Shown in pieces: positions 56,087-64,000 of a DNA stretch of 64,000 nt; positions within the stretch are counted from its first letter, which is position 1; every line of letters begins with the position of its first letter. Position numbers and translations under genes: made by a program. Under the pieces are notes generated by a model that did not search any database, was not told the origin of the DNA, and was given only the letters and a program-made list of their open reading frames with translations. The stretch is from NCBI GenBank assembly GCA_949361645.1, contig OX442418.1, forward strand, positions 11,256,632-11,320,631, read 5' to 3'. The DNA comes from Spongilla lacustris (lineage: Eukaryota > Porifera > Demospongiae > Spongillida > Spongillidae).

Positions 56087-59000
56087 AATGTTCGAGGTAC
56101 GGTCCGTAACGATCTGGGGGTCGGCGTTGCCTTGCTGGGTAGCGTCTCTCGTCTGCTGTTAGCTCTGCTGGGACCGGGTTTTGTGGTCTAGGCCCTTGTA
56201 CCTCCTCTTGATTTTCATTCATGGCATCAGGCAGTTCATCATCTTCATCATCCGTAAAGAGGGCGTCGTCTGCACGTTGGTACGTGTATGCTGATTGATC
56301 TGAATGACTTGCAGGTGGGACGTCTGGCAACGAGTTCCTTGCCGTCAACTTCTTTCTGTTTGATGTAGGCGGTGGTATCTCCGCCTCCAGAGTGTTGGGT
56401 GCACAGGGTTTCAACCTGTCAAAATGTATAATTTGACATTTCCCGCTATTCCTGCTTGGCTTGATCTTGTACGTGGTGATCCCGATCTTATCGACCACTA
56501 CAAATGGTCCTTTCCAAGGGTGGTGGAGTTTCCTGCTGTGTCCACGGGGAACTGCAGGAGAGAACAACCAAACCAGATCACCTTTTTCATAAGGTCTGCC
56601 ATGAGCCTTCTTGTCATATATAGCTTTCTGCCTCTGGTGCTCCGTCTCACATTGTTCTCTCACAAGGGCGTAGGCGCTCTGAAGTCCCTCCCGCAGCTGA
56701 TGCACATATGCAGGGACTTCCTTTTCCTGCTCTTTATTTACGGGAAACATAAGGTCAATAGGGATGCTCGCCTGACGGCCCATCATTAAAAAGAAAGGAC
56801 TATAACCTGTAGATGAGTGAATACTCGTATTGTACGCAAAACACAACTTACGGATATACACTTCCCAGTCAGCTGGGTGATCGTTAACTGTAGTGGCCAA
56901 CATGTCGAGGAGTGTACGGTTGAAGCGCTCAACCATGCCGTTTCCTTGGGGTCTGTACGGAGTGGTGTGTGTTTTCTTGATTTGTAGTAGACTGCAGATC
57001 TCTTTAAGAAGCTCCGATTCAAATTGTCGACCTTGATCCGAGTGAACCTGCTCCGGAGGGGAAAAACGACAAAACATCTCATCCACTAATTTTACTGCCA
57101 CAGTTCCCGCCTCTTGGTTCGGGATTCCATAGGCCTCGACCCACTTAGTGAAGCAATCTGCAGCCACTAAAACGTATTTACTTCCTTTGTCAGTAATTGG
57201 CAGTGGGCCCATTATGTCTACGCAGACAATCTGCATTGGGTAGCCAGCTCGCAAAGACTGCAAATTTGCCCTATTTTTAGGGGCGGGTGACTTCCGCATT
57301 GCACATCTAGCACATGCCCTACACCACTCTCTTACTCCTTCACTACACCCTGGCCAGTAAAAACGCTCCTTCAGTCGTCCTAACATCTTCCTTTCCCCCA
57401 AATGCCCCCCTGCAGCCCCTTCGTGGATATCTTTCAACACAGTTGGATGAAGACTATAGGGCACAATTAACTGGAGCACATCTCTACCTTCCAACTGTTT
57501 TCTCCACAACATGTCGTCTTTTATGAGCAAACATTCCCATTGTTGCAAAAGCAATTTACTTTCCCTTCCCAAAATACTTAGCTCATCGTGGGATGGCAGT
57601 TTTCCGTTTTTTACTGCTTGGTACACAGGCCCGACAATAGGGTCCTCCATTTGCAAGCGAGTCATCTCCTCTGGGGTATGGGTTTGAAACGGTAACACCG
57701 ATACAGCTCCGGCGGTGATGGGTCCGGTTTCAGCTGCCACCTCTTCCTGTGTTTCATCACTGCGACCGCATTGCCTGCAGGGAAGTCGCGACAGGGCGTC
57801 AGCATTGCTATGTTGAGAGCCCCGTCTATGAACCACAGCAAAGTCGTACTCAGCCAGTCTCTCCAACCAGCGGGCGACCTGTCCTTCCGGCTCCTTAAAG
57901 TTTCTTATCCAGACGAGAGATCCATGGTCTGTTCTCAGGGTGAACTGTCGACCGAGGAGATACTGGCGAAAGTGCTGGACAAACTCAACGATTGCCAGCA
58001 GTTCTCTACGGGTCACACAGTACCGCCGCTCCTGTCTGCTAAGAGAACGACTTGCATAGGCAATCACACACTCAGACTGATCATCATTAACTTGCGATAA
58101 TACTGCTCCGATTCCGCAATCGCTAGCATCTGTGTCCAATACGAACTGCTTCGAGTAGTCTGGATATGCCAGCACAGGGGAGGACATTAAACACTTACGC
58201 AGTTTGTCAAAGGCTAGCTGGCAGGTCTCAGTCCATTCAAAGGTGGCGTTCTTTTCCGTTAATCTGTGCAGTGGCTTTGCAATATCGGCAAAATGTTTAA
58301 TAAATCTTCTATAGTAGTTTGCCAATCCGAGGAATTGCTGAAGCTCACGCTTTGACTGCGGAGTAGGCCACTTCGAGATCACCTCTGTCTTGCTTGGATC
58401 AGTAGAAATCCCCCTGCTGGACACTACATGCCCCAAGAATGACACCTGCTGTTGGCAAAAATTACATTTGGCTGGCTTGAGCTTCAGCCCCGCCCCCCTA
58501 AGCCGCATCAACACACTGCCAATGTTGCGTAAATGGTCGTCAAATGTACTTCCTACGATAATAATATCATCAAAGTACACCAAACAGCTGGACCATTTAA
58601 GGCCACCCAGTACGCGATCCATCAAACGCTGAAAGGTGGCAGGGGCATTACAGAGGCCAAAGGGCATTACCTTGAACTGATAGAGCCCTTCTGAGGTCGT
58701 AAATGCCGTCTTTGCTCTGTCTTCAGGGGCCACTTCCACCTGCCAATATCCGCTCGCCAGATCCAAGGTACTGAAACACTTTGATCCGCCTAGCATATCC
58801 AGTGTGTCGTCAACACGAGGGAGAGGGTAGGCGTCCTTCCTGGTGATCGCGTTCACTTTTCTATAGTCCACACAAAATCGTAGGGACCCATCTTTCTTCT
58901 TTGCTAAGATGATTGGAGAAGACCAAGGTCCTTCCGAGGGTTCGACAACCCCGCTATGAAGCATTTCCTGTAAGAGACGACGCACTTCCTCTCTACGCGC

Positions 59001-60866
59001 TTGGGGAACTCGTCGGGGAGGAAGGTGAACTGGAGCTGCATTGCCTGTATCGATGCGATGTTGCAAAACAGACGTACGACCTAGATCACTGCTTGCGAAA
59101 GAAAAAACATCAGCATATTCCTGTAACAATGCAAACATTCGCTCCTTCTCGACTGCACTGACATGTTCCCCCACCTTGGACACCAATGACCAGAGGACTT
59201 CCTGGTCTGCTGGCAACACCTCTCCCGACATGTTCACTGTTGAGACATTTGATATCGAATCAAACTCAACACGCTCCATCATGGCTAGCTCCGCCCCTTT
59301 CTTCAAAAGAATGCTACAATCTCGAGGATTAAGGATGCGAACAGGAATTAGCCCATTGTTGGGACATACAATAGCTCTGGCGACTATGACACCATGTGGC
59401 ATTTTTGGATTGTTTTCCACCATCCATACACCTGCGATTGAATCTTTACCATCAATAGCCTTCAGCATGATTTCCATCTCGCTTTCCGGTGGAACAATTA
59501 CTTTCTGGGTTGTAACGAAACGCACAGTCCCTGATTGCTGGCTCTCCACTGCATTGCCATCGTTCTGCAGACCTACAGAAAGGTTTACGAGTGGGAATTT
59601 GAGCACTTTGTTTTCACAATCAATCACACAATGATGACGTTCGATAAAATCAAGACCCAGAATAGCATCAACCAAAAGGTCACCTGATACAATGAAGGTC
59701 CCCTCAAACGGAATACTCCCAATAGACACATGAGCATGCACACATCCTTTGACAGACAGTGGGGCGCCATTAACACCAACAAGCTTTTTTCCCGTCCATT
59801 GTTGAAGCACAATAGGCGAGTCCGTAGTGCTTATCCTTTTCCAGACATCCGTACTCAGTAGGGATACAGCAGCCCCAGTGTCTACCAGGAGTTGTAGGGG
59901 TATAGCGCCAATTAATCCGTGCACGCGATAGGTGGCACCGCTAGAGAAGGATAGAGTAGGCACAGTTAACACACTTATATGTTTCTGGGTCTGGGCCGCC
60001 TGAGTCATATGTCCTCCCTCGCACGGCTGGCCCGCGCCGACGAGGGGTTGAAGTTTCCCTGATGCTTTTTCATTGGGATTCTGACGACTCCAACATCTCC
60101 TAGCTATATGCCCTCTCTTCCCGCAGTTCCAACAGGTAAGTGCCGCAGTAGCCTTCCGTCCATGAACTTCGTCAGCCTGTGGCTTATGTGTGCGCGAGTC
60201 AGAGTGAGCGCTTACCATTTGCACTTCGAGCCTTTCTAGCCTCTCATTCAACTGTTTGAGAGCTGCTGACAACGGTTCATTTTCCGCAACTGATGAACCC
60301 ACAGAGACGGCAGGCATAGGGTCTCTTCGTGTAGGCTGACTGGCAGTGCTGATACTCCCGAGGTAGGACTCTAATTCAATAGTAGCAACCACTGCAGCTT
60401 GCACCGTTTCCGGACGTTTCTGTCTTACTCCGAGAGCAACCTGCGGATTATCTATGTGAGAAAGATATTGGGTTAGTGCCAGTCGTTCTCGCGCTTTTTC
60501 TTCCAGGTCTCCGTAAGCTTTGTCCGCCAGCGTCCTTAGGGTGTCCCCGTAGGAGGCCCAATCTTCGCCTTTATGTCTCGCTCGGGTGTGGAGTTCAGCG
60601 ACGTACAACTCTTTTTTGCTGTCGGGTTCAAAACGCTGTTTTAAAGCTTTGATACACTCACCATAGTTATCCCGCACACTTCCCGGCAGTTTGCGGACTG
60701 CCGTCTGCGCCTTGGCGGTGAGCCGGACTCTGAGCCACTTCAGCTTCTCGGCGTCGCTCTCCCACTTGTTTACGGCTGCCACACTCTCGAAATGCTCCAG
60801 CCATTCTGTCCAGTTTTGAGACTCACCGGCAAACAATTCGGGAAGGAGTAGTGGCTTCCCGGACAT
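56085..60866 (-). CDS. Ty3/gypsy Gag-Pol polyprotein
   Basis: One uninterrupted frame of 1593 residues from MSGKPLLLPELFAG. An in-frame Met further upstream at 60935 lies inside the LTR and is unlikely to be used. Domains, by residue: Gag 1-240; zinc knuckle CWNCGKRGHIARRC at 245-258; aspartic protease LLVDTGAAVSLL near 326-337; reverse transcriptase about 630-800 with YFDD at 764-767; RNase H from DTDAS near 911, ending NADALSR; integrase with an HHCC zinc domain (about 1150-1190) and a D-D-E core at 1217, 1277 and 1313, the last two separated by 35 residues; then a C-terminal domain with GPF.V. The order PR-RT-RH-IN is Ty3/gypsy. Gag and Pol are fused without a frameshift, and no envelope frame is seen. 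Confidence 0.97.
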   Translation of the reverse strand: MSGKPLLLPELFAGESQNWTEWLEHFESVAAVNKWESDAEKLKWLRVRLTAKAQTAVRKLPGSVRDNYGECIKALKQRFEPDSKKELYVAELHTRARHKGEDWASYGDTLRTLADKAYGDLEEKARERLALTQYLSHIDNPQVALGVRQKRPETVQAAVVATIELESYLGSISTASQPTRRDPMPAVSVGSSVAENEPLSAALKQLNERLERLEVQMVSAHSDSRTHKPQADEVHGRKATAALTCWNCGKRGHIARRCWSRQNPNEKASGKLQPLVGAGQPCEGGHMTQAAQTQKHISVLTVPTLSFSSGATYRVHGLIGAIPLQLLVDTGAAVSLLSTDVWKRISTTDSPIVLQQWTGKKLVGVNGAPLSVKGCVHAHVSIGSIPFEGTFIVSGDLLVDAILGLDFIERHHCVIDCENKVLKFPLVNLSVGLQNDGNAVESQQSGTVRFVTTQKVIVPPESEMEIMLKAIDGKDSIAGVWMVENNPKMPHGVIVARAIVCPNNGLIPVRILNPRDCSILLKKGAELAMMERVEFDSISNVSTVNMSGEVLPADQEVLWSLVSKVGEHVSAVEKERMFALLQEYADVFSFASSDLGRTSVLQHRIDTGNAAPVHLPPRRVPQARREEVRRLLQEMLHSGVVEPSEGPWSSPIILAKKKDGSLRFCVDYRKVNAITRKDAYPLPRVDDTLDMLGGSKCFSTLDLASGYWQVEVAPEDRAKTAFTTSEGLYQFKVMPFGLCNAPATFQRLMDRVLGGLKWSSCLVYFDDIIIVGSTFDDHLRNIGSVLMRLRGAGLKLKPAKCNFCQQQVSFLGHVVSSRGISTDPSKTEVISKWPTPQSKRELQQFLGLANYYRRFIKHFADIAKPLHRLTEKNATFEWTETCQLAFDKLRKCLMSSPVLAYPDYSKQFVLDTDASDCGIGAVLSQVNDDQSECVIAYASRSLSRQERRYCVTRRELLAIVEFVQHFRQYLLGRQFTLRTDHGSLVWIRNFKEPEGQVARWLERLAEYDFAVVHRRGSQHSNADALSRLPCRQCGRSDETQEEVAAETGPITAGAVSVLPFQTHTPEEMTRLQMEDPIVGPVYQAVKNGKLPSHDELSILGRESKLLLQQWECLLIKDDMLWRKQLEGRDVLQLIVPYSLHPTVLKDIHEGAAGGHLGERKMLGRLKERFYWPGCSEGVREWCRACARCAMRKSPAPKNRANLQSLRAGYPMQIVCVDIMGPLPITDKGSKYVLVAADCFTKWVEAYGIPNQEAGTVAVKLVDEMFCRFSPPEQVHSDQGRQFESELLKEICSLLQIKKTHTTPYRPQGNGMVERFNRTLLDMLATTVNDHPADWEVYIRKLCFAYNTSIHSSTGYSPFFLMMGRQASIPIDLMFPVNKEQEKEVPAYVHQLREGLQSAYALVREQCETEHQRQKAIYDKKAHGRPYEKGDLVWLFSPAVPRGHSRKLHHPWKGPFVVVDKIGITTYKIKPSRNSGKCQIIHFDRLKPCAPNTLEAEIPPPTSNRKKLTARNSLPDVPPASHSDQSAYTYQRADDALFTDDEDDELPDAMNENQEEVQGPRPQNPVPAELTADERRYPARQRRPPDRYGPYLEH

Positions 60867-60883
60867 GATGCCGACTACGCCAG
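60867..60883 (-). promoter_or_regulatory. Putative primer-binding site
   Basis: Just inside the 5' LTR the minus strand reads TGGCGTAGTCGGCATC, starting with the TGG expected for pairing with a tRNA 3' CCA. It abuts the ATG. I cannot name the tRNA from memory. Confidence 0.6.
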
Positions 60884-61037
60884 TGTAAGTGACCAACAGG
60901 TACGATATAGTGACAGCAGTTAATAGCACTTGCAATCACGCATTACAACTGTACTTAATACAAAAATAGGTACTTTATATATTAAATGTCACACGACACT
61001 GAAGGTCTTTCTGCGCAAGCGCATGCAGCTCGTTACA
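60884..61037 (-). repeat. 5' LTR of the Ty3/gypsy element
   Basis: 154 bases. Minus strand has TATATAAAGTA (near 60971-60981), a possible TATA box for the genomic RNA. Very short for a gypsy LTR. Confidence 0.97.
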
Positions 61038-61326
61038 GTTGTAAAACCTGGAGTCAAGAGATTTTCCACAAAAAAAAAAAAAACGAAGTAATGTAATGTT
61101 TTAACGTTGTATTGAGCTGTACTACATCAGATCACCCAATGCAGCTAGCTATATAGTGAATTAATTTTATCCGCTCGAATCGTTTCGCCCCCCAAATTGA
61201 TATGATTAGTCTCCACCGCCCAATGCCACTTCCGGCTAAAAATGGCGGTACATTGTGTATATTAAACGCGCCTTATGATCATGTCATATTCATTTAATTG
61301 GTTTTGGCCCTGGACACTTAATAGTA

Positions 61327-61635
61327 ATGGCGCTCCGACTGACGGTCATTGGTCATCTTGTACTGCTACTGACGATGGAAAGCAATGCAGTTACCACTCC
61401 AACGAGTGAATGTCGATACTTCGTTACGTATTTCATGACAAGTTCTCTATCGCCCTCCATGGTGCCCTCCATAAGCAGTGCGTGTATCACAGCGTACAAC
61501 GCCCTCTTCACTTCGAGGTCTACCCCGCTCAGCTACGATAGCCTTTGCATAGCGCAATGCCAGTCGTTATTCAACTTGTACGCTACATGTACCGACTACG
61601 CCTATGCTAACGAGCAACTAGCGTACCTCTGCTAG
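61327..61635 (+). CDS. Small secreted Cys-rich protein
   Basis: 102 residues, single exon. The N-terminus MALRLTVIGHLVLLLTMESN is a typical signal peptide with a likely cleavage near residue 20-22. The mature part of about 80 residues has six cysteines (29, 53, 74, 78, 88, 102), an even number consistent with three disulfides. A TATATTAAA-like box lies about 70 bases upstream. It is 158 bases before the helicase gene on the same strand. I do not recognise the family. A secreted peptide or small adhesion/defence protein is guesswork. Confidence 0.45.
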   Translation: MALRLTVIGHLVLLLTMESNAVTTPTSECRYFVTYFMTSSLSPSMVPSISSACITAYNALFTSRSTPLSYDSLCIAQCQSLFNLYATCTDYAYANEQLAYLC

Positions 61636-61792
61636 TCTCGTACCCAGACCCACCATGACGTAAGCGTTTATCGCTTACAGTATAAACACTACGACAGGTG
61701 GGTCTGGGAATATCGTCAAACATTTTTGTTCCAGCGTCCCTGATTTTTGAGGACGGAAGTTTACATCTAAATTTAGATATACGTAATGCGCA

Positions 61793-63264
61793 ATGCCGGT
61801 CCGTGATTACACAAATCAATTTGCAACCCCTCAGCTTAGCGCGATGTCGGATGAAGGCCTGGTCGTGGAGTCAATATTGCATGCTGCCCGTAGGTTAGGA
61901 TACCATGATCTTCGAGAGCATCAATTGGACGCTGCAAAGAAATTCTTGCAAGGGAATGACGTCTTTGTTAGTCTGCCTACTGGAAGTGGAAAGTCCCTTA
62001 TTTATGCTGTTCTGCCGTTTGCGTTTGACCATCTACGTGGCAGCGAAGGCAGCATTGTTGTCGTTGTTTCACCTTTACTCTCGCTAATGAAGGATCAAGT
62101 AAGAGTTATTAACTTTATATGAGCACTTTATGCATGATTTCGTCTAAGGTTGCTGCGATGTGTGTGCGAGGACTTAGAGCAGCCTGCATTACTGGTGAAG
62201 CAAGCAGTGATCGACAGCTACAGGCCAGTGTCATGAATGGAGAGTTCCAACTTCTCTTTATTGGTCCTGAACTTCTACTACTAAACCCTCTTTGGAGAGC
62301 CATGGTTCGGGTTCCTGTTTACATTGAAAAACTAGTAGCTTTTGCTATTGACGAAGCTCACTGCATTACTCAATGGTAAGATTACTTGCATATACAGGAT
62401 TCATATAATTGTGTGTGCATTTTTAGGGGGGATAACTTTAGGCAGGAATTCAGCAACCTCGGAGAGATTAGATGCTTGATACCACCTAGCATTAATCTCC
62501 TGGCTTTGACAGCTACTGCTTCAGTCACAACAAGAAAGAAAATACAGTGCATTCTAGGAATGAATGATCCTGTCATCATTGCTATGTCACCAGACAAGAC
62601 CAATATGTCCTACTGGGTGAAAGAAAGAAGAGCTGTAGATGAAATATTTGCTCCACTTGCTGCTAAGTTACGTAATGAGAGAACCAAAATGCCTCGAGTT
62701 ATCATCTTCTGTCGGCGATGTGAAGACTGTGCATCAATATATGACTTTTTCCTCTCCACTCTAAAGCATGAATTTACTGAGCCGATATCTGCCCCTAATG
62801 TGTCCAAGTTCAGACTAGTGGACATGTACACTAGTGTCACCCAAAAGGAGGTTCAGGAACGCATTGTAAAATCATTCTCCTGTGCTACTGCCTCTCTTCG
62901 CATAGTAGTATGCACTATTGCATTCGGTATGGGGATAGATTGTGTAGGTGTCAACCAGGTTATTCACTGGAGGCCTTCGGCTGATGTGGAAAGTTACATG
63001 CAAGAATCTGGTAGAGCTGGGCGAAGTGGTCAGGCATCTAGTGCAGTAATTTATGCAAACAAATCTGACCTCAGCAATAGGACTACTTCAAAAGAAATGA
63101 AGAACTATTGTGTCCAACAACAGATGTGCAGGCGTTCTATTCTGTGTTCCTACTTTGACTGTTCAAAAGCACAAGTTATTGGTTGTGCATGTTGTGACAT
63201 TTGTTCTAAGAACTGTGAGTGCAGTGATTGTAAATGTAAAAGCTTCCCTGTCCAACTATCTTAA
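61793..63264 (+). CDS. Short RecQ-like DNA helicase, three exons
   Basis: Join 61793-62098, 62149-62375, 62427-63264, all GT-AG with agreeing phases and introns of only about 50 bases. It gives 456 residues, or 439 from the second Met at 61844 (MSDEGLVVES), which may be the true start. SF2 motifs are complete and in order: Q-motif LREHQLDAAKKF, Walker A LPTGSGKS, SPLLSLMKDQ, DEAHCITQW, ALTATA, RVIIFCRRCE, TIAFGMGIDC, QESGRAGRSG. A zinc-binding Cys cluster (CSYFDC...GCACCDIC) follows, as in RecQ proteins, then a Cys-rich end. RQC and HRDC domains are lacking. RecQ helicases unwind DNA 3'-5' during repair and recombination. Short RecQ-like genes are expanded in sponges and could be transposon-associated. 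An open stretch at 63302-63430 could be an extra exon. Confidence 0.85.
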
Positions 63265-63447
63265 TTAATTCATGCTATTGTTGTGACTGTGCCATAGGAG
63301 TGATTACGTAGGGACAGCTGCTAAGCCACTTGTTAACATTGCTGATAATGTGACAGCTGTCATAACAGTGATATCACAAATACATCTGACAAGAAGAGGT
63401 GGTGCCAAGGATATTGGGTGCCAATGATGGTGATTGTACTTGACCAA

Positions 63448-63527
<80 letters not shown>

Positions 63528-63544
63528 TGTGTGTGTCTGTGTGT
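63448..63544 (+). repeat. (TG)n microsatellite
   Basis: Almost pure TG repeat with a few TA/TC interruptions, between the helicase and the edge gene. Confidence 0.95.
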
Positions 63545-63619
63545 AGGAAATAGAGGGAGTAAGTTTAGAAGTACTGGTAATATGCAATAAAGGAAATTAT
63601 ATGCAAGTAAAACCATTTA

Positions 63620-64000
63620 CTAAATGTGGTCTTCTTTTAAACAGATACGTAGTTGCCGCATCATCCAGTCTCTAAACTTGTTTATATTGACACAACTGAT
63701 AATTTGATTGCTCTTCATGGATTTAAAGTTTTGATGAAATCTTCCTGGCTGCATATGAAAGTTGCCGTTTTGTACAAGTTCAGTGACAAGTTTGCTTAGG
63801 TCTTCTTGTTCAGAGCGTCGTGTGTGTGCCGTTGTTACAACTGTTCCTGTCATTGCATCAAAATTGGTAATAATTTCTGAAAGAGGACCCAATGCTTTTC
63901 CAACTTTAGATATTGCACTTGGAGTTTTGTTTGCTCCAAGATGTGAAATAGCATCCTTGCATAGCCGGTTCAAATGTTCCATATGGAGATCAGCAGAAAT
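63620..64000 (-). CDS. DUF6589-like protein, C-terminal part (runs off the window)
   Basis: Minus-strand frame open from the right edge to a stop at 63620, 126 residues visible. It starts ISADLHMEHLNRLCKDAI, then GANKTPSAISKVGKALG, SEIITNFDAMTG and a basic end (FRDWMMRQLRICLKEDHI). (L)(H)MEHLNR..K.AI..LG.N.T..AI..VGKALG is the recurrent C-terminal motif of DUF6589-type proteins, which in cnidarians and sponges usually occur in multiple transposon-like copies. An internal Met at 63982 is not the start. Function is unknown. It converges with the RecQ-like gene. Confidence 0.65.
   Translation of the reverse strand: MSADLHMEHLNRLCKDAISHLGANKTPSAISKVGKALGPLSEIITNFDAMTGTVVTTAHTRRSEQEDLSKLVTELVQNGNFHMQPGRFHQNFKSMKSNQIISCVNINKFRDWMMRQLRICLKEDHI

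Larger units (their letters stand above)
55914..61037 (-). mobile_element. Ty3/gypsy LTR retrotransposon, full length
   Basis: 5124 bases, minus strand. Two 154-base LTRs begin and end TGT...ACA and differ at only two positions. GTTG flanks both ends (55910-55913, 61038-61041), a 4-base target duplication. A putative primer-binding site, one fused Gag-Pol frame without stops and a polypurine tract are in the expected order. The high LTR identity and intact frame indicate a recent, possibly active insertion. Confidence 0.97.

Noticed and set aside
59041..59634. 197-codon plus-strand frame
   Set aside because: Antisense shadow of the Gag-Pol frame.

Overview
This is a eukaryotic, metazoan-type window: spliced genes with GT-AG introns, a C1-RhoGAP signalling gene, large multi-membrane surface proteins, a Ty3/gypsy LTR retrotransposon, microsatellites, inverted-repeat elements and a 200-base N scaffold gap. 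The large intronless beta-helix/multi-membrane proteins, the decayed reverse-transcriptase family, the DUF6589-like and short RecQ-like genes and the many poly-C/poly-G runs are what I would expect from a sponge (demosponge) chromosome. I cannot fix the species. Nothing here is bacterial: there is no CRISPR array, no operon, and I found no convincing tRNA or rRNA gene.

Left part (1-26 kb). A possible 3' exon sits at the left edge. A seven-exon C1-RhoGAP gene (2564-7526) follows. A diverged second copy lies at 23113-25736, so about 3.5-6 kb was duplicated; the size difference is mostly a 2.5 kb transposon nest inside one intron of copy 1. Both copies carry Gly where the catalytic arginine finger of RhoGAP domains should be, and copy 2 has an in-frame stop in exon 1. 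Between the copies lie foldback elements (8.3-9.9 kb), a decayed retroelement (10.5-12.16 kb), a 3.6 kb array of about 133 copies of a 27-base unit that is open on both strands, and the first large membrane-protein gene (16077-19748, minus strand).

Middle part (26-46 kb). Poly-C-bounded and inverted-repeat elements dominate 26.8-32 kb. Two sets of minus-strand exons sit among them: four phase-consistent exons of an Ldh_2-type malate/lactate dehydrogenase (29231-29747), and decayed exons resembling NDUFS1, the complex I 75 kDa subunit (32183-32553). A 0.9 kb polypurine repeat follows. Two further intronless beta-helix/multi-membrane genes lie at 33993-37709 and 42075-45749. They are close paralogues with patches of near-identity inside otherwise diverged sequence, which suggests gene conversion.

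Right part (46-64 kb). 46-53 kb is gene-poor. At 53.2-53.9 kb is a broken sequence matching the N-terminal zinc-binding and RING region of RAG1-like proteins. An intact-looking, young Ty3/gypsy element with 154-base LTRs and one fused Gag-Pol frame fills 55914-61037. After it come a small secreted Cys-rich protein, a three-exon RecQ-like helicase and, at the right edge on the opposite strand, the C-terminus of a DUF6589-like transposon-associated protein. The three large surface proteins and the C1-RhoGAP pair are the probable host genes; most other content is mobile-element sequence at different stages of decay.
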